A DNA stretch of 64,000 nt, from positions 62,001 through 126,000 of the forward strand of contig DOAQ01000046.1 of assembly GCA_003506435.1 (NCBI GenBank), read 5' to 3'. The first letter of the stretch is position 1, and each line of letters opens with the position of its first letter. Under the pieces are notes generated by a model. It was not told the origin of the DNA. It did no database searches and saw only the letters and a program-made list of their open reading frames with translations. Below, piece by piece: positions 1 to 9,552 of this stretch. A program made the position numbers and the translations under genes. Origin of the DNA: Prolixibacteraceae bacterium (GTDB lineage Bacteria > Bacteroidota > Bacteroidia > Bacteroidales > Prolixibacteraceae).

Positions 1-333
1 GATCTCCAACACTTCATTAACCCGGTCGAGAGAGAGGTCGAGCGGTTTTTCGCAAAAGATTTGTTTTCCTGCCCTGGCAGCTTTTACTACATAATCGGCA
101 TGGGTATCGGTGGGCGAACAAATAACCACTGCGTCCACACCGTCGACAGTAAGCAATTCGTCAAACGTTTTCACAAAAACCGGAACGTTAAATTCGTCGG
201 CAATTGCTTTCGATTCATCAAAAACATCCATTGTGGCGACAACCTTTATTTCAGGAAAGTTGCGGCACAAATTTTTCAGATGTATTTTTCCAATCCGGCC
301 TAAACCGGCCACTGCTACATTAATTTTCTTCAT
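1..333 (-). CDS. iolG: Inositol 2-dehydrogenase-like Gfo/Idh/MocA oxidoreductase (partial, N-terminal part)
   Basis: Oxidises myo-inositol to scyllo-inosose with NAD, the first step of inositol breakdown. Only the first 111 codons are inside the window; the rest lies beyond base 1. The start is the ATG at 331-333 and the protein opens MKKINVAVAGLGRIGKIH, a Rossmann fold with GLGRIG as the dinucleotide-binding glycine motif. CEKPLDLS near residue 93 is the EKP motif typical of the Gfo/Idh/MocA family. It is the last gene visible in the iol operon, 21 bases after iolE. The family fold is certain. The inositol substrate is inferred from the operon; members of this family also act on other sugars. 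Confidence 0.85.
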   Translation of the reverse strand, partial: MKKINVAVAGLGRIGKIHLKNLCRNFPEIKVVATMDVFDESKAIADEFNVPVFVKTFDELLTVDGVDAVVICSPTDTHADYVVKAARAGKQIFCEKPLDLSLDRVNEVLEI

Positions 334-354
334 TTTGAGTGTATTTATAATTGA

Positions 355-1260
355 TTACAATCCAAGCGATTTAATATACTGCCGGTTATTGGCAGCGCAT
401 TTTTTTGGTGATCCCATTCCCGGAAGTACATCCTGCTCAACCACAATCCAGCCATTGTAGCTGTTTTCATTCAAAATTTTTACGATGGCACTAAAATCGA
501 CACAGCCTTTTCCAAGTTCACAGAAAACACCTTTTTCCACTGATTTAAAGTAGTCGTATTTTTGAGCTACCGCATCCTGACCTACTTTCGGATCGAAATC
601 TTTGAAATGAACATGCCAGATACGGTTGTAATATTTTTTCAGGGCTTCGACAGGATTTCCGCCACCAAACGCATAGTGTCCCATATCAAGGCACAAACCC
701 AAAAGATTCGGGTCGGTAAGTTCCATTAATTTAGCCACTTCCTGCGGTGTTTCAACATAACCTCCGCAATGATGATGGAACACCGTGCGCATTCCAAATT
801 TATCTTTTACGGCTTTGGCCACTTTTTCAGCTCCTTTTGCAAATACTTTCCACTGGCTCTCAGACAACCCCATTTCAGGAGTAATGCGGCCTGCATTTTT
901 CGTACGTTCTTCAACAGAACCATTTTCATCAGCCAAAACAATAAACGCATCTGTATAGCCCGCATCAAACATCAAACCCGCGGTTTTCAGAGCCAGTTCA
1001 ACTCCGGCAACGTGGGCTTCTTCCTTTGCAAGGGCAACCGGGACAAAAGCTCCCAGCAGTTGCAGATTCTTTTCATCCAGAGCTTTTTTCAATCCGACCG
1101 GATTGGAAGGCATGAATCCCCAGTCTCCCAGTTCCGTACCGGCATATCCGGTTTCAACCATTTCGGAAAGGACCTGCTGATAACCCAGCGACTTTCCTTC
1201 CAGTTCAAATTCAAGGGCGCCCCACGAACAGGGCGCATTTGCTATTTTTATCATTTTCAA
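355..1260 (-). CDS. iolE: Inosose dehydratase-like TIM-barrel protein (IolE family)
   Basis: A 301-residue sugar-phosphate isomerase/epimerase-type TIM barrel (AP endonuclease 2 fold). In the pathway IolE removes water from 2-keto-myo-inositol to give the trihydroxycyclohexane dione. Visible landmarks are APCSWG near the N-terminus, FHHHCGG in the middle, CLDMGHYAFGGG and WHVHFKDF, which hold the His, Asp and Glu residues that bind the metal in this fold. The operon position between mmsA and iolG supports the role. The start at 1260 gives MKMIKIAN; an in-frame ATG two codons later is equally possible. The alternative is an epimerase or isomerase of the same fold, but every other pathway step is encoded next door. 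Confidence 0.85.
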   Translation of the reverse strand: MKMIKIANAPCSWGALEFELEGKSLGYQQVLSEMVETGYAGTELGDWGFMPSNPVGLKKALDEKNLQLLGAFVPVALAKEEAHVAGVELALKTAGLMFDAGYTDAFIVLADENGSVEERTKNAGRITPEMGLSESQWKVFAKGAEKVAKAVKDKFGMRTVFHHHCGGYVETPQEVAKLMELTDPNLLGLCLDMGHYAFGGGNPVEALKKYYNRIWHVHFKDFDPKVGQDAVAQKYDYFKSVEKGVFCELGKGCVDFSAIVKILNENSYNGWIVVEQDVLPGMGSPKKCAANNRQYIKSLGL

Positions 1261-1305
1261 TTGATGGTTTTAAATGTTATTTTTTCGGATGCATTGTTGT
1301 ATACG

Positions 1306-2781
1306 TTAAAACTTACGCAACCATTCTTTGGGCCAGCGTTCGATTACCACTTTTGTTTGTGTAAAAAATTCGATGCCATGTCTCCCCTGCCCGTGCAGAT
1401 CGCCAAAAAAGCTGTTGTTCCATCCGCTGAAAGGGAATTGTGCCATGGGCGCAGCAACACCAATATTGATTCCGATATTACCGGCATTTGCCCTGTTTCT
1501 GAATGTGCGGGCATTTAATCCGCTGGACGTAAACAGGCAGGCCATATTTCCGTAGGCATTGTTGTTCACAAAATCGATGGCCTGATCAATTGAATCCATT
1601 GGCAACAGGCTCATTACCGGGCCAAATATTTCGGTTTTGACAACTTCTCCGTCCAGTGCTACATTTTCAAGAATAGTAGGTTTTATAAAGTTTCCGGCTT
1701 CGTATCCGCTAATCTTCGCATTTCGGCCATCCAGCAACAGGTTTGCACCTTCGCTGACTCCTTGTGCAATCAAGTTTTCAATACGTATTTTGCTTTCCGG
1801 GCTAATTACCGGCCCCATCTCAATTCCTGCATCCAGTCCGAACCCGGTGGTTTTGCTTTTTGCGGCTTCTGCCAGCGCTTCTTTTATAAAGCCGTCATGA
1901 TCGCCAACCGTAATAATATTCGAAGCGGCAAGGCACCGTTGACCGGCACATCCGTATACGCTGTCGGCAATAATCCGGGCAGTCATATCAATATCGGCAT
2001 CAGGCATGACAATCACAGGGTTTTTAGCGCCACCCTGCGCTTGGACACGTTTTCCGTTGGCGGCTCCGCGCTGATAAATATACCGGGCAACATTGGTCGA
2101 GCCAACAAAACTGATCGCTTTTACATCCGGGTGATCAAGCAACGCATCAACACTGGCTTTACCTCCGTGAACAAGATTTATCAGACCTTTTGGCAAATCA
2201 AGCTGATCGATCAGCTCAAAAACCTTCATCATGGTTAACGGCACTTTTTCTGAAGGCTTCACAATAAAACTGTTTCCACAGGCAATGGCGTATGGCAAAA
2301 ACCAGAACGGGATCATTCCCGGGAAATTAAAGGGAGAAATACAAACGCAAACGCCAACAGGCTGACGAATCATAAATTCGTCGATCCCGGTTGCCACATT
2401 TTCTGAAAATTCACTTTGAATGAGCATTGGCGTTCCGCAGGCCGTCTCAACATTTTCAATGGCCCGCTGCATTTCGGCTTTCGACTCGGCAAAACTTTTT
2501 CCGCACTCCAAAGTAATTAGCCGTGCTATTTCATCGATATTTTCTTCGAGCAACTGTTTCAGTTTATAAAGCGGCTGAACGCGTTTCATTACCGGAGTAT
2601 CGCGCCATTCTTTCAGAGCTTCGACAGCAAAAGAAACTGCTGAAGCAACATCAAAAACAGTTTTCTCACCATACGGAACTTTTGCAAGCACCTCCTGATT
2701 GGCAGGATTGACAACATTTGCTGTTTGTTGTTCCCTGCTTTCTGTCCAGCTTCCGTTGATATAATTTTTTAAAATTTCCAT
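1306..2781 (-). CDS. mmsA: CoA-acylating methylmalonate-semialdehyde dehydrogenase
   Basis: A 491-residue aldehyde dehydrogenase of the MmsA/IolA type, which turns malonate semialdehyde (the end product of the inositol route) into acetyl-CoA with release of CO2, using NAD and CoA. The catalytic cysteine lies in GCAGQRCLAAS, and SPFNFPGMIPFWF and the FVGST dinucleotide-binding motif are those of the CoA-dependent MmsA subgroup, not of ordinary ALDHs. The length matches the family. It lies between the symporter and iolE in the same direction. It could also serve valine breakdown, as in other bacteria, but operon placement points to inositol. Confidence 0.93.
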   Translation of the reverse strand: MEILKNYINGSWTESREQQTANVVNPANQEVLAKVPYGEKTVFDVASAVSFAVEALKEWRDTPVMKRVQPLYKLKQLLEENIDEIARLITLECGKSFAESKAEMQRAIENVETACGTPMLIQSEFSENVATGIDEFMIRQPVGVCVCISPFNFPGMIPFWFLPYAIACGNSFIVKPSEKVPLTMMKVFELIDQLDLPKGLINLVHGGKASVDALLDHPDVKAISFVGSTNVARYIYQRGAANGKRVQAQGGAKNPVIVMPDADIDMTARIIADSVYGCAGQRCLAASNIITVGDHDGFIKEALAEAAKSKTTGFGLDAGIEMGPVISPESKIRIENLIAQGVSEGANLLLDGRNAKISGYEAGNFIKPTILENVALDGEVVKTEIFGPVMSLLPMDSIDQAIDFVNNNAYGNMACLFTSSGLNARTFRNRANAGNIGINIGVAAPMAQFPFSGWNNSFFGDLHGQGRHGIEFFTQTKVVIERWPKEWLRKF

Positions 2782-2827
2782 TATAGTGACTTTATATTAA
2801 TAGTTCAAAATTTGTTACATTTTTTAA

Positions 2828-2882
2828 ACCCCCGGCCCCTAAAGGGGAGAGAAGAAAGTCCCCTTCAGGGGATTTAGGGGTA
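2828..2882. repeat. GC-rich nested inverted repeat in the iol operon
   Basis: The 146-base gap between mmsA and the symporter holds CCCCTAAA (2837-2844) paired with TTTAGGGG (2873-2880). Further GGGG/CCCC pairs lie inside. The sequence can fold as a branched hairpin. Short CCCC/GGGG-rich hairpins of this kind occur between genes in many Bacteroidota. A related palindrome is at 56881-56897. It may protect or end part of the operon mRNA; that is inference. Confidence 0.6.
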
Positions 2883-2927
2883 ATAAAACAGAATTTCCAA
2901 ATCATAATAATTTTCATTTTTCATTTT

Positions 2928-4505
2928 TTACTGATGTCCCAACACGATATAAATGACAATGGTTACAACCACAAGAACTGCAGATAAGTGATATGCATAT
3001 TTCCAGCCATGCATATCTACTTTTAAAGCATCGGCTTTGTCGTTAAATGTTGTTCGCGGATAGAAATACGACATGACAAACATGATGATCATGTTCAAAA
3101 CAAACTCAATTCCCCAGACATGGATAAAATGGATATTGACCTTCAAAATAAATGTAGCTGAGATGTAGAACACCAACCCGAAGAACAAGGCTGCCTTGGC
3201 ACCGGCTGCTGAGATGTTTTTGATAAAAAAACCAGCTATCATAATGGATGCAATGGGAATAAAGAAAATCCCATTCAACTGCTGAAGCAACTGGTATAAA
3301 CCTTCGGGGGCATTAGCCACTAATGGGGCCGATAAAATGGCAAAAACTGCCAGAGTGGTTGATGTAGCCCTTCCAACCCAAACCAGTCGTTTTTCCGATG
3401 CATCTTTTTTTAGCAATCTTTTGTAAACATCGATGCTGAAGATAGTAGCTGCGCTGTTAAGCACAGCGTTAAAGGTACTTAATACTGCCCCCATCACAAC
3501 TGCGGCAAAAAGTCCAACCAAACTAACCGGCAGTACTTTTTTAATAAGAGCCGGATAAACGTAATCCTGGTTCGCGTACATCGAATCGCCGAAATAATAA
3601 AATCCGATAACACCGGGCAAAACAATAACAAGGGGCACTAATATTTTAAGAACACCGGTAAAAAGCAGTCCTTTCTGGGCCTCCTTCAGGTTTTTTGCAC
3701 CCAGGGCCCGTTGGATGATAGTCTGGTTCATTCCCCAGAAATAGAGCTGGTTGATGATTAACCCGGTAAATAACACACCAAAAGGCATTACCGAATCTTT
3801 GGCCCCAATCACATTGAATTTTTGCGGAGCGCTTTTATATACTTTTACCAGTCCGTCAAACACACTTCCTTCACCAATACTGTACAGGGCAAAAACCGGG
3901 ATCATCAGTCCACCGATCATCAGTCCGTATCCCATGATCAAATCTGAAATCGAAACTGCTTTTAACCCGCCGGAAATGGCATACAGTGATCCGATAACAC
4001 CTATCGCAACTACAGTAATCCACAATCCTTCAGATTTAGTAACACCCAGTACTTCGGAAATATTAAAAATGCTTTCGAGATTTATAGCTCCTGTGTATAA
4101 CACAATTGGCAATAGGGTAACCACAAACGAAACCACAAGGAACAACGCAATGAGACTGCGCGTAACGCCATCGAAACGTTTTTCAAGGTATTCGGGAATA
4201 GTAGTCAATCCCATACGCAGGTATTTCGGAATAAAGTACAACGCGGCAACAACCAGTGCCAGGGCGGATGTTACTTCCCAGGCTATGATAATAAAACCGT
4301 TTTTGTAAGATGAACCGTTCATCCCGATAAGATGCTCGGTTGAAATGTTTGTCATCAGCATAGAAGCTGCAATTACGATGCCCGACAAACTTCTGCCTCC
4401 CAAAAAATAGTCGTCGGATGAATTCATTTGGTCTTTTCTCATCTTATACCATGAGTAAAGGGCTACAAAAAGAGTAAAACCGATAAATGACAGAACTGTT
4501 AGCAT
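2928..4505 (-). CDS. Sodium/solute symporter (SSS family), probable inositol importer
   Basis: A 525-residue polytopic inner-membrane protein of the SSS/SglT family, with about 13-14 hydrophobic segments. The opening helix is followed by YFLGGRSLSG, the signature of the family, and ISGGLKAV and GMNQTIIQRAL are also typical. It would bring in inositol, or a related polyol or sugar, with sodium. The substrate is inferred only from its place inside the iol operon, between mmsA and iolD. The final region has the extra C-terminal helices seen in SglT-like members. No signal peptide is needed, and the first helix begins at the initiator ATG. Confidence 0.9.
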   Translation of the reverse strand: MLTVLSFIGFTLFVALYSWYKMRKDQMNSSDDYFLGGRSLSGIVIAASMLMTNISTEHLIGMNGSSYKNGFIIIAWEVTSALALVVAALYFIPKYLRMGLTTIPEYLEKRFDGVTRSLIALFLVVSFVVTLLPIVLYTGAINLESIFNISEVLGVTKSEGLWITVVAIGVIGSLYAISGGLKAVSISDLIMGYGLMIGGLMIPVFALYSIGEGSVFDGLVKVYKSAPQKFNVIGAKDSVMPFGVLFTGLIINQLYFWGMNQTIIQRALGAKNLKEAQKGLLFTGVLKILVPLVIVLPGVIGFYYFGDSMYANQDYVYPALIKKVLPVSLVGLFAAVVMGAVLSTFNAVLNSAATIFSIDVYKRLLKKDASEKRLVWVGRATSTTLAVFAILSAPLVANAPEGLYQLLQQLNGIFFIPIASIMIAGFFIKNISAAGAKAALFFGLVFYISATFILKVNIHFIHVWGIEFVLNMIIMFVMSYFYPRTTFNDKADALKVDMHGWKYAYHLSAVLVVVTIVIYIVLGHQ

Positions 4506-4555
4506 CGTTTTAAATTTATGTTAGCGATAATTATCAACTGTTTAGAATTAGAAAA

Positions 4556-6421
4556 TTATAAAAACCACCGTTGTTTTTTCTTCTGAACATCATAGTTCTC
4601 ACGAGCCTTTTGCACAGATTCTGATTCTGAAACCTCGGCAATTGGCACATCCCACCAGGCATGCCCGTACCCTGCCATTTTTCGTTCAGGAACAGTTTTG
4701 ATGTAAATGACCGTGGTCCGGTCTTCCTTTTTGGCTTTTACCAAAGCCTCGTTAAACGAAGCAATATCCGTGGTTTTATAAACTTTTGCCCCGAGGCTTT
4801 GTGCATTCATGGCCAAATCAACCGGCAAATTCTCTCCTTCGAGTTTTCCCGTTTTCTCATTTCTATACGAATATTTTGTACCCCAGCCTTCGCTTCCGAT
4901 TGATTTTGAAAGTCCGCCGATACTGGCAAACCCGTTGTTGTCAATCAGGATAATGGTGATTTTATACCGTTCCTGCAATGACGTAATAATCTCAGAAGGC
5001 ATCATTAAATAACCTCCGTCACCCAGAACGACATAGATTTCGCGGTCGGGACAAGCCATTTTTGCACCCAGTCCGCCGGAAATTTCGTAACCCATACACG
5101 AATAGCCGTATTCCAGATGAAACCCCTTTGAGTTCCGGGTTCGCCAGAGTTTGTGCAAATCGCCGGGAGCGCTGCCCGATGCGCAAAGAACAACATCTTC
5201 GGGCCGGGAAAAAGTATTTACCGCGCCAATCACTTCTGCCTGACTGGGAATGGCGGTGTTTTCAGCACGATACGCCAACTCCACTTTCTCATCCCAGCTT
5301 TTGTTGTAATCAGCCACCCGTTTCCGGTACGCTTCATCAACCTTGTATGATGCCAGTTTTTCGGTGAGTTCTTCCAGAATCACTTTTGCATCGCCGGTCA
5401 ACGCAAGCGCGCTGTGTTTATGCGCATCAAATTCAGTGATATTAATATTGATGAACCGGACATTTTTATTCTGAAAAGCAGTTTTTGAAGCCGTTGTAAA
5501 ATCGCTGTACCGGGTGCCAATTCCGATAACCAAATCTGCTTCGGTGCTGATTGCATTTGCTCCTTCCGTTCCGGTTGCACCGGTTGCACCAAGATTATGC
5601 GGATCGTTGTAGGGCAACGAACCTTTTCCTGCAAATGTTTCTCCAACCGGAATTCCCGTTTGATGAACAAAAGTTGCAAGCGCATTTTCCGCTTCACTGT
5701 ATATTACCCCGCCACCGGCAACGATCATCGGCTTTTGTGCCGAACGAATCCATTCAACCGCCCGCAGCAACGCATTTACATCGGGACGCGGGCGAGCCAC
5801 ATGCCAAACCCGTTTTTCAAACAGCTCAACAGGGAAGTTAAACGCTTCGGTCTGAACATCCTGCGGCACACAAAGCGTCACAGCACCCGTGTCGGCAGGT
5901 GATGTTAAAACACGCATCACCTCCGGAAGCGCTGTAATCAACTGTTCCGGACGATTGATGCGGTCCCAGTATTTTGAAACGGGTTTAAAACATTCGTTTA
6001 CTGAAAAATCCTGAGAAGAGGCCGATTCAAGTTGCTGTAAAACCGGCGCGACAATCCGTTTTGCAAAAATATCGCCGGGCATCAGCAAAACGGGAATCCG
6101 GTTGATAGTTGCCCCAGCCGCGGCAGTAATCATATTGGTTGCCCCCGGCCCTATGGATGAAGTACAGACAAAAGTAGAGAGCCTGTTTTTCATTTTGGCA
6201 TAACCTACTGCTGTGTGAACCGCTGCCTGCTCGTTACGCACCAGATAATACCGGAAATCGGGATTCTGCTGAAGCGCCTGTCCGAAACCGGCCAGGTTAC
6301 CATGACCGAAAATTCCAAAACATCCGGCAAAAAAGGATTGTTCCATTCCATCCCGTTCCGAATATTGATTTTTGAGAAACTCAATAGTAGCCTGTGCAAC
6401 GGTAAGTTTTTTCGTCTTCAT
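4556..6421 (-). CDS. iolD: 3D-(3,5/4)-trihydroxycyclohexane-1,2-dione hydrolase
   Basis: A 621-residue thiamine-diphosphate enzyme that opens the six-membered ring of the inositol pathway intermediate to give 5-deoxy-glucuronate. The three-part ThDP layout is seen: an N-terminal pyrimidine-binding domain with the catalytic Glu in VRNEQAAVHTAVGYA, a central domain, and a C-terminal PP domain with GDGGYLMMPSE and IDNNGFASIGG, which hold the GDG...NN magnesium/diphosphate motif. The length matches IolD. It lies upstream of the symporter and 44 bases downstream of iolC. Acetolactate synthase is the closest relative, but the operon and length favour IolD. Confidence 0.94.
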   Translation of the reverse strand: MKTKKLTVAQATIEFLKNQYSERDGMEQSFFAGCFGIFGHGNLAGFGQALQQNPDFRYYLVRNEQAAVHTAVGYAKMKNRLSTFVCTSSIGPGATNMITAAAGATINRIPVLLMPGDIFAKRIVAPVLQQLESASSQDFSVNECFKPVSKYWDRINRPEQLITALPEVMRVLTSPADTGAVTLCVPQDVQTEAFNFPVELFEKRVWHVARPRPDVNALLRAVEWIRSAQKPMIVAGGGVIYSEAENALATFVHQTGIPVGETFAGKGSLPYNDPHNLGATGATGTEGANAISTEADLVIGIGTRYSDFTTASKTAFQNKNVRFININITEFDAHKHSALALTGDAKVILEELTEKLASYKVDEAYRKRVADYNKSWDEKVELAYRAENTAIPSQAEVIGAVNTFSRPEDVVLCASGSAPGDLHKLWRTRNSKGFHLEYGYSCMGYEISGGLGAKMACPDREIYVVLGDGGYLMMPSEIITSLQERYKITIILIDNNGFASIGGLSKSIGSEGWGTKYSYRNEKTGKLEGENLPVDLAMNAQSLGAKVYKTTDIASFNEALVKAKKEDRTTVIYIKTVPERKMAGYGHAWWDVPIAEVSESESVQKARENYDVQKKKQRWFL

Positions 6422-6465
6422 ATTGATTGGTTAGATTTTTAGATTTAAGATTCGAATTCAATTAA

Positions 6466-7485
6466 TCAGAAACCTCCTCTTGATTCAATAAATTTCAAAA
6501 TATCAGCTTCATAGGGATTGAAATTCGCACAACCCAGTTGGGTTACCACATGCGCCCCGCAGGCATTTCCCATCCGGCAGCATTTATACAAATCCCATTT
6601 TTTAAGATACCCATAAATAAAACCGGCAGCAAACGCATCGCCTGCCCCGAGAACATTTACGACCTCAACGGGAAATCCGGGTACCTTCTGAATGGCGCCA
6701 TCGGGAAGATAAACGACCGCTCCGCGCGACCCGGTTTTCACGATCAATGCATCAACTCCCAGATGCAGAATCCCGTTGATGGCTTCGTTGATGTCGCCTT
6801 TTATTTCCGGAGCCGATATTTGCTGATGACTGATACTCAACTGTGATTCATCGGAAAGATAGGCGGCCAGTATTTCTTCTTCAGTACCCAAAACAATGTT
6901 TACATTTCGCATAAAAGCCCGTGCAGTGACCCCAAATGCCCGGATATCGTGCCATTGGTCAGCGCGAAAATCAAGGTCAAATACTACCGGAATTGCGTTC
7001 TTCCGGGCAATTTCTGCCGCCAGAAAAGCAGCGCTCCGGGTCGGTTCCATATTCAGCGCTGTTCCGGAAAATTCCAAAAGTCTTGATTTTTCGATTCCTG
7101 CATTTAAAACCTGATCAATATTGATCTGCGAATCGGCGCAGTTATCGCGGTAATACACCAGCGGGAAACGATCGGGAGGTTCAATTCCGAGAATTACTGC
7201 GGAACTTCTTGTTCCCGGGATTACCCGCACATTTTCAGTAAAAACCTTTTCATTTTTCAAAAAGTTAAGGATAAAATCTCCCACCTTATCTTTTCCAACG
7301 CCGGAAAGCAATGAGGCTTTCAACCCCAGCCTGCTGCAACCAACGGCAATATTTAAAGGCGAACCACCCACAAATGCATGGAACCCCGGAATATCTTCGA
7401 AACGGGCTCCAACTTCCTGCGAATAGAGATCGATGGACGATCTTCCATACGTTATTACATCGTAAATTTTTTCCTGTGTGCTCAT
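6466..7485 (-). CDS. iolC: 5-dehydro-2-deoxygluconokinase
   Basis: A 339-residue PfkB/ribokinase-fold kinase that phosphorylates 5-dehydro-2-deoxygluconate with ATP. Seen are YGRSSIDLYSQEVG at the N-terminus, typical of IolC, FVGGSPLNIAVG (PfkB signature 1) and LGAGDAFAAGFIYGYL (signature 2, with the catalytic Asp and the anion hole). The gene stands between iolB and iolD in the catabolic order. The start is the ATG at 7485, giving MSTQEKIYDVITYGR; no better start is visible. The confidence rests on both motifs and context. Confidence 0.94.
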   Translation of the reverse strand: MSTQEKIYDVITYGRSSIDLYSQEVGARFEDIPGFHAFVGGSPLNIAVGCSRLGLKASLLSGVGKDKVGDFILNFLKNEKVFTENVRVIPGTRSSAVILGIEPPDRFPLVYYRDNCADSQINIDQVLNAGIEKSRLLEFSGTALNMEPTRSAAFLAAEIARKNAIPVVFDLDFRADQWHDIRAFGVTARAFMRNVNIVLGTEEEILAAYLSDESQLSISHQQISAPEIKGDINEAINGILHLGVDALIVKTGSRGAVVYLPDGAIQKVPGFPVEVVNVLGAGDAFAAGFIYGYLKKWDLYKCCRMGNACGAHVVTQLGCANFNPYEADILKFIESRGGF

Positions 7486-7564
7486 ATTTTAGGTTTTTCA
7501 GTAATTAACAGTTCGTACAGAGTCGTAAGAATGAAGAAACCAGTCTGTTTTCCCGTCTCATTTC

Positions 7565-8449
7565 TCATATCTCATTGTTCATTTCGGCAGTTACTATCGG
7601 AATCCGCGGATCGCGTCCTTTCCACGAATTATAAATCCATTTGTGGTCCGGGTCGTCGGTGTTGGCCAGCGACTGGTCGCTTCCGGTTAAAAAATTGAGG
7701 TAATACACATTGTACCCATGCCCGGCCACTACCGGATGATAGCCTTCCGGAACCAAAACCACATCATTATCGCGGGCCACGGCAATTTCATCAAGGCTCC
7801 GGTTGTCGTTATAAATTTGCTGAATAGCAAATCCCTGCGGCTTGTCAATTTTATAAAAATAGATCTCCTCCAGACAGGCTTCAAGCACTTTCCCGCTGGC
7901 ATCCACCTTGCGCGCATCATGTTTATGCGCCGGAAAAGAACTCCAGTTTCCGGAAGGAGTATACACTTCAACGGAAACCAACCGGTGGCAATCGAAACCA
8001 GGTTGCACCAGACTGTTGATCTGGCGGGTGGCATTGTCGCCTCCACGGATTTCAATTGCAGCCTCTTCCGGGCGTTTGAAGCAGGCCGGATGGTCTTCAT
8101 CGGTTTCGCACCAACCGTAAGCAATATCAAGGACTTCGCTTTCGGCAGTCAGCTCAAACTGAGTATTTCGCGGGAGATATAACGAATGGGCAATGCCGCT
8201 GAAAACATCTTTTCGCCCGTTTCCGGTTTCCCAGTTTCCCTTGTCGGTTTTTACTGAATAATTGCCTCCCAGCAAAATAATTGCGTACTCATTTCCACCG
8301 GTGTTGGCTATCCATTTTTCTCCCTGTTTCATTAAACGGGCCTGAAAATTCAGGAACTGCCATCCGGTTTCTTCTTTCAGAATACTTTGATAAATGCCAA
8401 AACCCGCAATGGACTTGGCAAGAAGCGGATATTTTTTATCTCTAATCAT
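7565..8449 (-). CDS. iolB: 5-deoxy-glucuronate isomerase
   Basis: A 294-residue double-cupin protein. IolB converts 5-deoxy-glucuronate to 5-dehydro-2-deoxygluconate. The metal-binding cupin motif is visible as SSFPAHKHD followed by EEIYFYKID, and VPEGYHPV lies in the second barrel. NWSSFPAHKHD is characteristic of IolB. The gene begins only seven bases after the end of the aldolase gene and is followed by iolC, so co-transcription is very likely. No sign of damage is seen. Confidence 0.95.
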   Translation of the reverse strand: MIRDKKYPLLAKSIAGFGIYQSILKEETGWQFLNFQARLMKQGEKWIANTGGNEYAIILLGGNYSVKTDKGNWETGNGRKDVFSGIAHSLYLPRNTQFELTAESEVLDIAYGWCETDEDHPACFKRPEEAAIEIRGGDNATRQINSLVQPGFDCHRLVSVEVYTPSGNWSSFPAHKHDARKVDASGKVLEACLEEIYFYKIDKPQGFAIQQIYNDNRSLDEIAVARDNDVVLVPEGYHPVVAGHGYNVYYLNFLTGSDQSLANTDDPDHKWIYNSWKGRDPRIPIVTAEMNNEI

Positions 8450-8456
8450 GTTTTAA

Positions 8457-9395
8457 TTATTTTAATTTACCGGCTTTTCCAACCGCTTTCAGCAATTCAA
8501 ACTTTTCAAGGTTGAATTCCTCAAAAGCATTCATAAATGTTTTACCCGGAATAATCGGGTCGAACTGGGCAGGCGACAGCTTAAAAAATTCGCGATGCAC
8601 ACGAGCCCATATAAGGCGGGCGTCCGTTGCAATATTTATTTTACACACCCCGTATTCAATTGCTTTTTGCAACTCTCCGCCCGATACGCCGCGGGCATCG
8701 ATACCCAGTTGCCCTCCGGCAGCGTTTATCCGCTGTATTTCTTCAAAATTTACGGCAGAACCGCCATGCAAAACCAGGGGAAAACCGGGCAATCTTCGCT
8801 GAATTTCCTTCAGAATAGTAAATTGCAGGCCCTGTTCTCCTGAAAACTTATATGCACCGTGACTGGTGCCAACTGCCACGGCCAGACTGTCGCAATTGGT
8901 TTGGCGTACAAAATCTTCAACTTCGGATGGTTGTGTATATTTTTTCAGTTTTTCATCTACGGAGATATCATCTTCAACACCGCTTAAAACGCCCAATTCT
9001 GCTTCAACAGTAATATTTTTTGAATGTGCTTTGGCTACTACTTCTTTAGTTAAAGCCACATTGACGTTAAATGGGTCATGCGAGGCGTCAATCATCACCG
9101 AATTATAGCCACCCGATTCAATGCAATCAAAAGCATGTTCCTTATTTCCGTGGTCGAGATGGACAGCAAAAACCGTATCGGGGTATATTTTTGCAGCCGC
9201 CGAAATCATCGACAACAACATTTCAGCATTGGCATAATTCCGGGCAACCGGGGTTGTCTGAACAATGAACGGAGCATTCGCTTTTTGTGCCGCACTGAAC
9301 AAACCATGTATTTGTTCCATGCACCAAACATTCACGGCGGCAACCCCGTACCGTCCGTAGCTTTTTCGAAATATTTCCTTTGTAGAAACAAGCAT
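8457..9395 (-). CDS. iolJ: Class II aldolase, probable 6-phospho-5-dehydro-2-deoxygluconate aldolase
   Basis: A 312-residue class II fructose-bisphosphate-aldolase-fold enzyme. In this operon it should split 6-phospho-5-dehydro-2-deoxygluconate into dihydroxyacetone phosphate and malonate semialdehyde. The zinc ligands are seen in HLDHGNK and in VLHGGSAVNF, and INIATDARL is the phosphate-binding C-terminal motif. The open frame extends upstream to 9524, but the ATG at 9393-9395 (MLVSTKEIFRKSYG) matches where the family begins, and the upstream codons are low-complexity and AT-rich; this start was chosen. It is the first gene of the iol operon. A tagatose- or fructose-bisphosphate aldolase is possible from sequence alone. 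Confidence 0.88.
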   Translation of the reverse strand: MLVSTKEIFRKSYGRYGVAAVNVWCMEQIHGLFSAAQKANAPFIVQTTPVARNYANAEMLLSMISAAAKIYPDTVFAVHLDHGNKEHAFDCIESGGYNSVMIDASHDPFNVNVALTKEVVAKAHSKNITVEAELGVLSGVEDDISVDEKLKKYTQPSEVEDFVRQTNCDSLAVAVGTSHGAYKFSGEQGLQFTILKEIQRRLPGFPLVLHGGSAVNFEEIQRINAAGGQLGIDARGVSGGELQKAIEYGVCKINIATDARLIWARVHREFFKLSPAQFDPIIPGKTFMNAFEEFNLEKFELLKAVGKAGKLK

Positions 9396-9483
9396 TTTCT
9401 GTAAAATCAACAGGTTATAAAAACGTAACAAGACGAAATTTAAGCCTTTATTTACACAGAATTGCAAGAATAGATTGGAAATG

Positions 9484-9505
9484 TTTATGCAAAGGTTTGC
9501 ATAAA
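9484..9505. promoter_or_regulatory. Probable LacI-family operator in front of the iol operon
   Basis: TTTATGCAAA (9484-9493) and TTTGCATAAA (9496-9505) form a perfect 10+10 bp inverted repeat around a GG centre. The core TGCAAAnnTTTGCA is the classical LacI/PurR-type half-site pair. It lies 89 bases upstream of the first iol gene and just downstream of the LacI-type regulator gene. A weak reverse-strand -7 element (9465-9472) and TTTG (9490-9493) overlap it. Binding by the neighbouring regulator is inference. Confidence 0.72.
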
Positions 9506-9552
9506 ACAGGATATTCTCATACAAAAAATTGATTGCTGAAACTCCGGAAAAT

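Noticed and set aside
9396..9524. 43-codon N-terminal extension of the aldolase
   Set aside because: It is AT-rich and low in complexity, and the class II aldolase family begins at MLVSTKEIFRK; the extension also runs toward the LacI-type operator.
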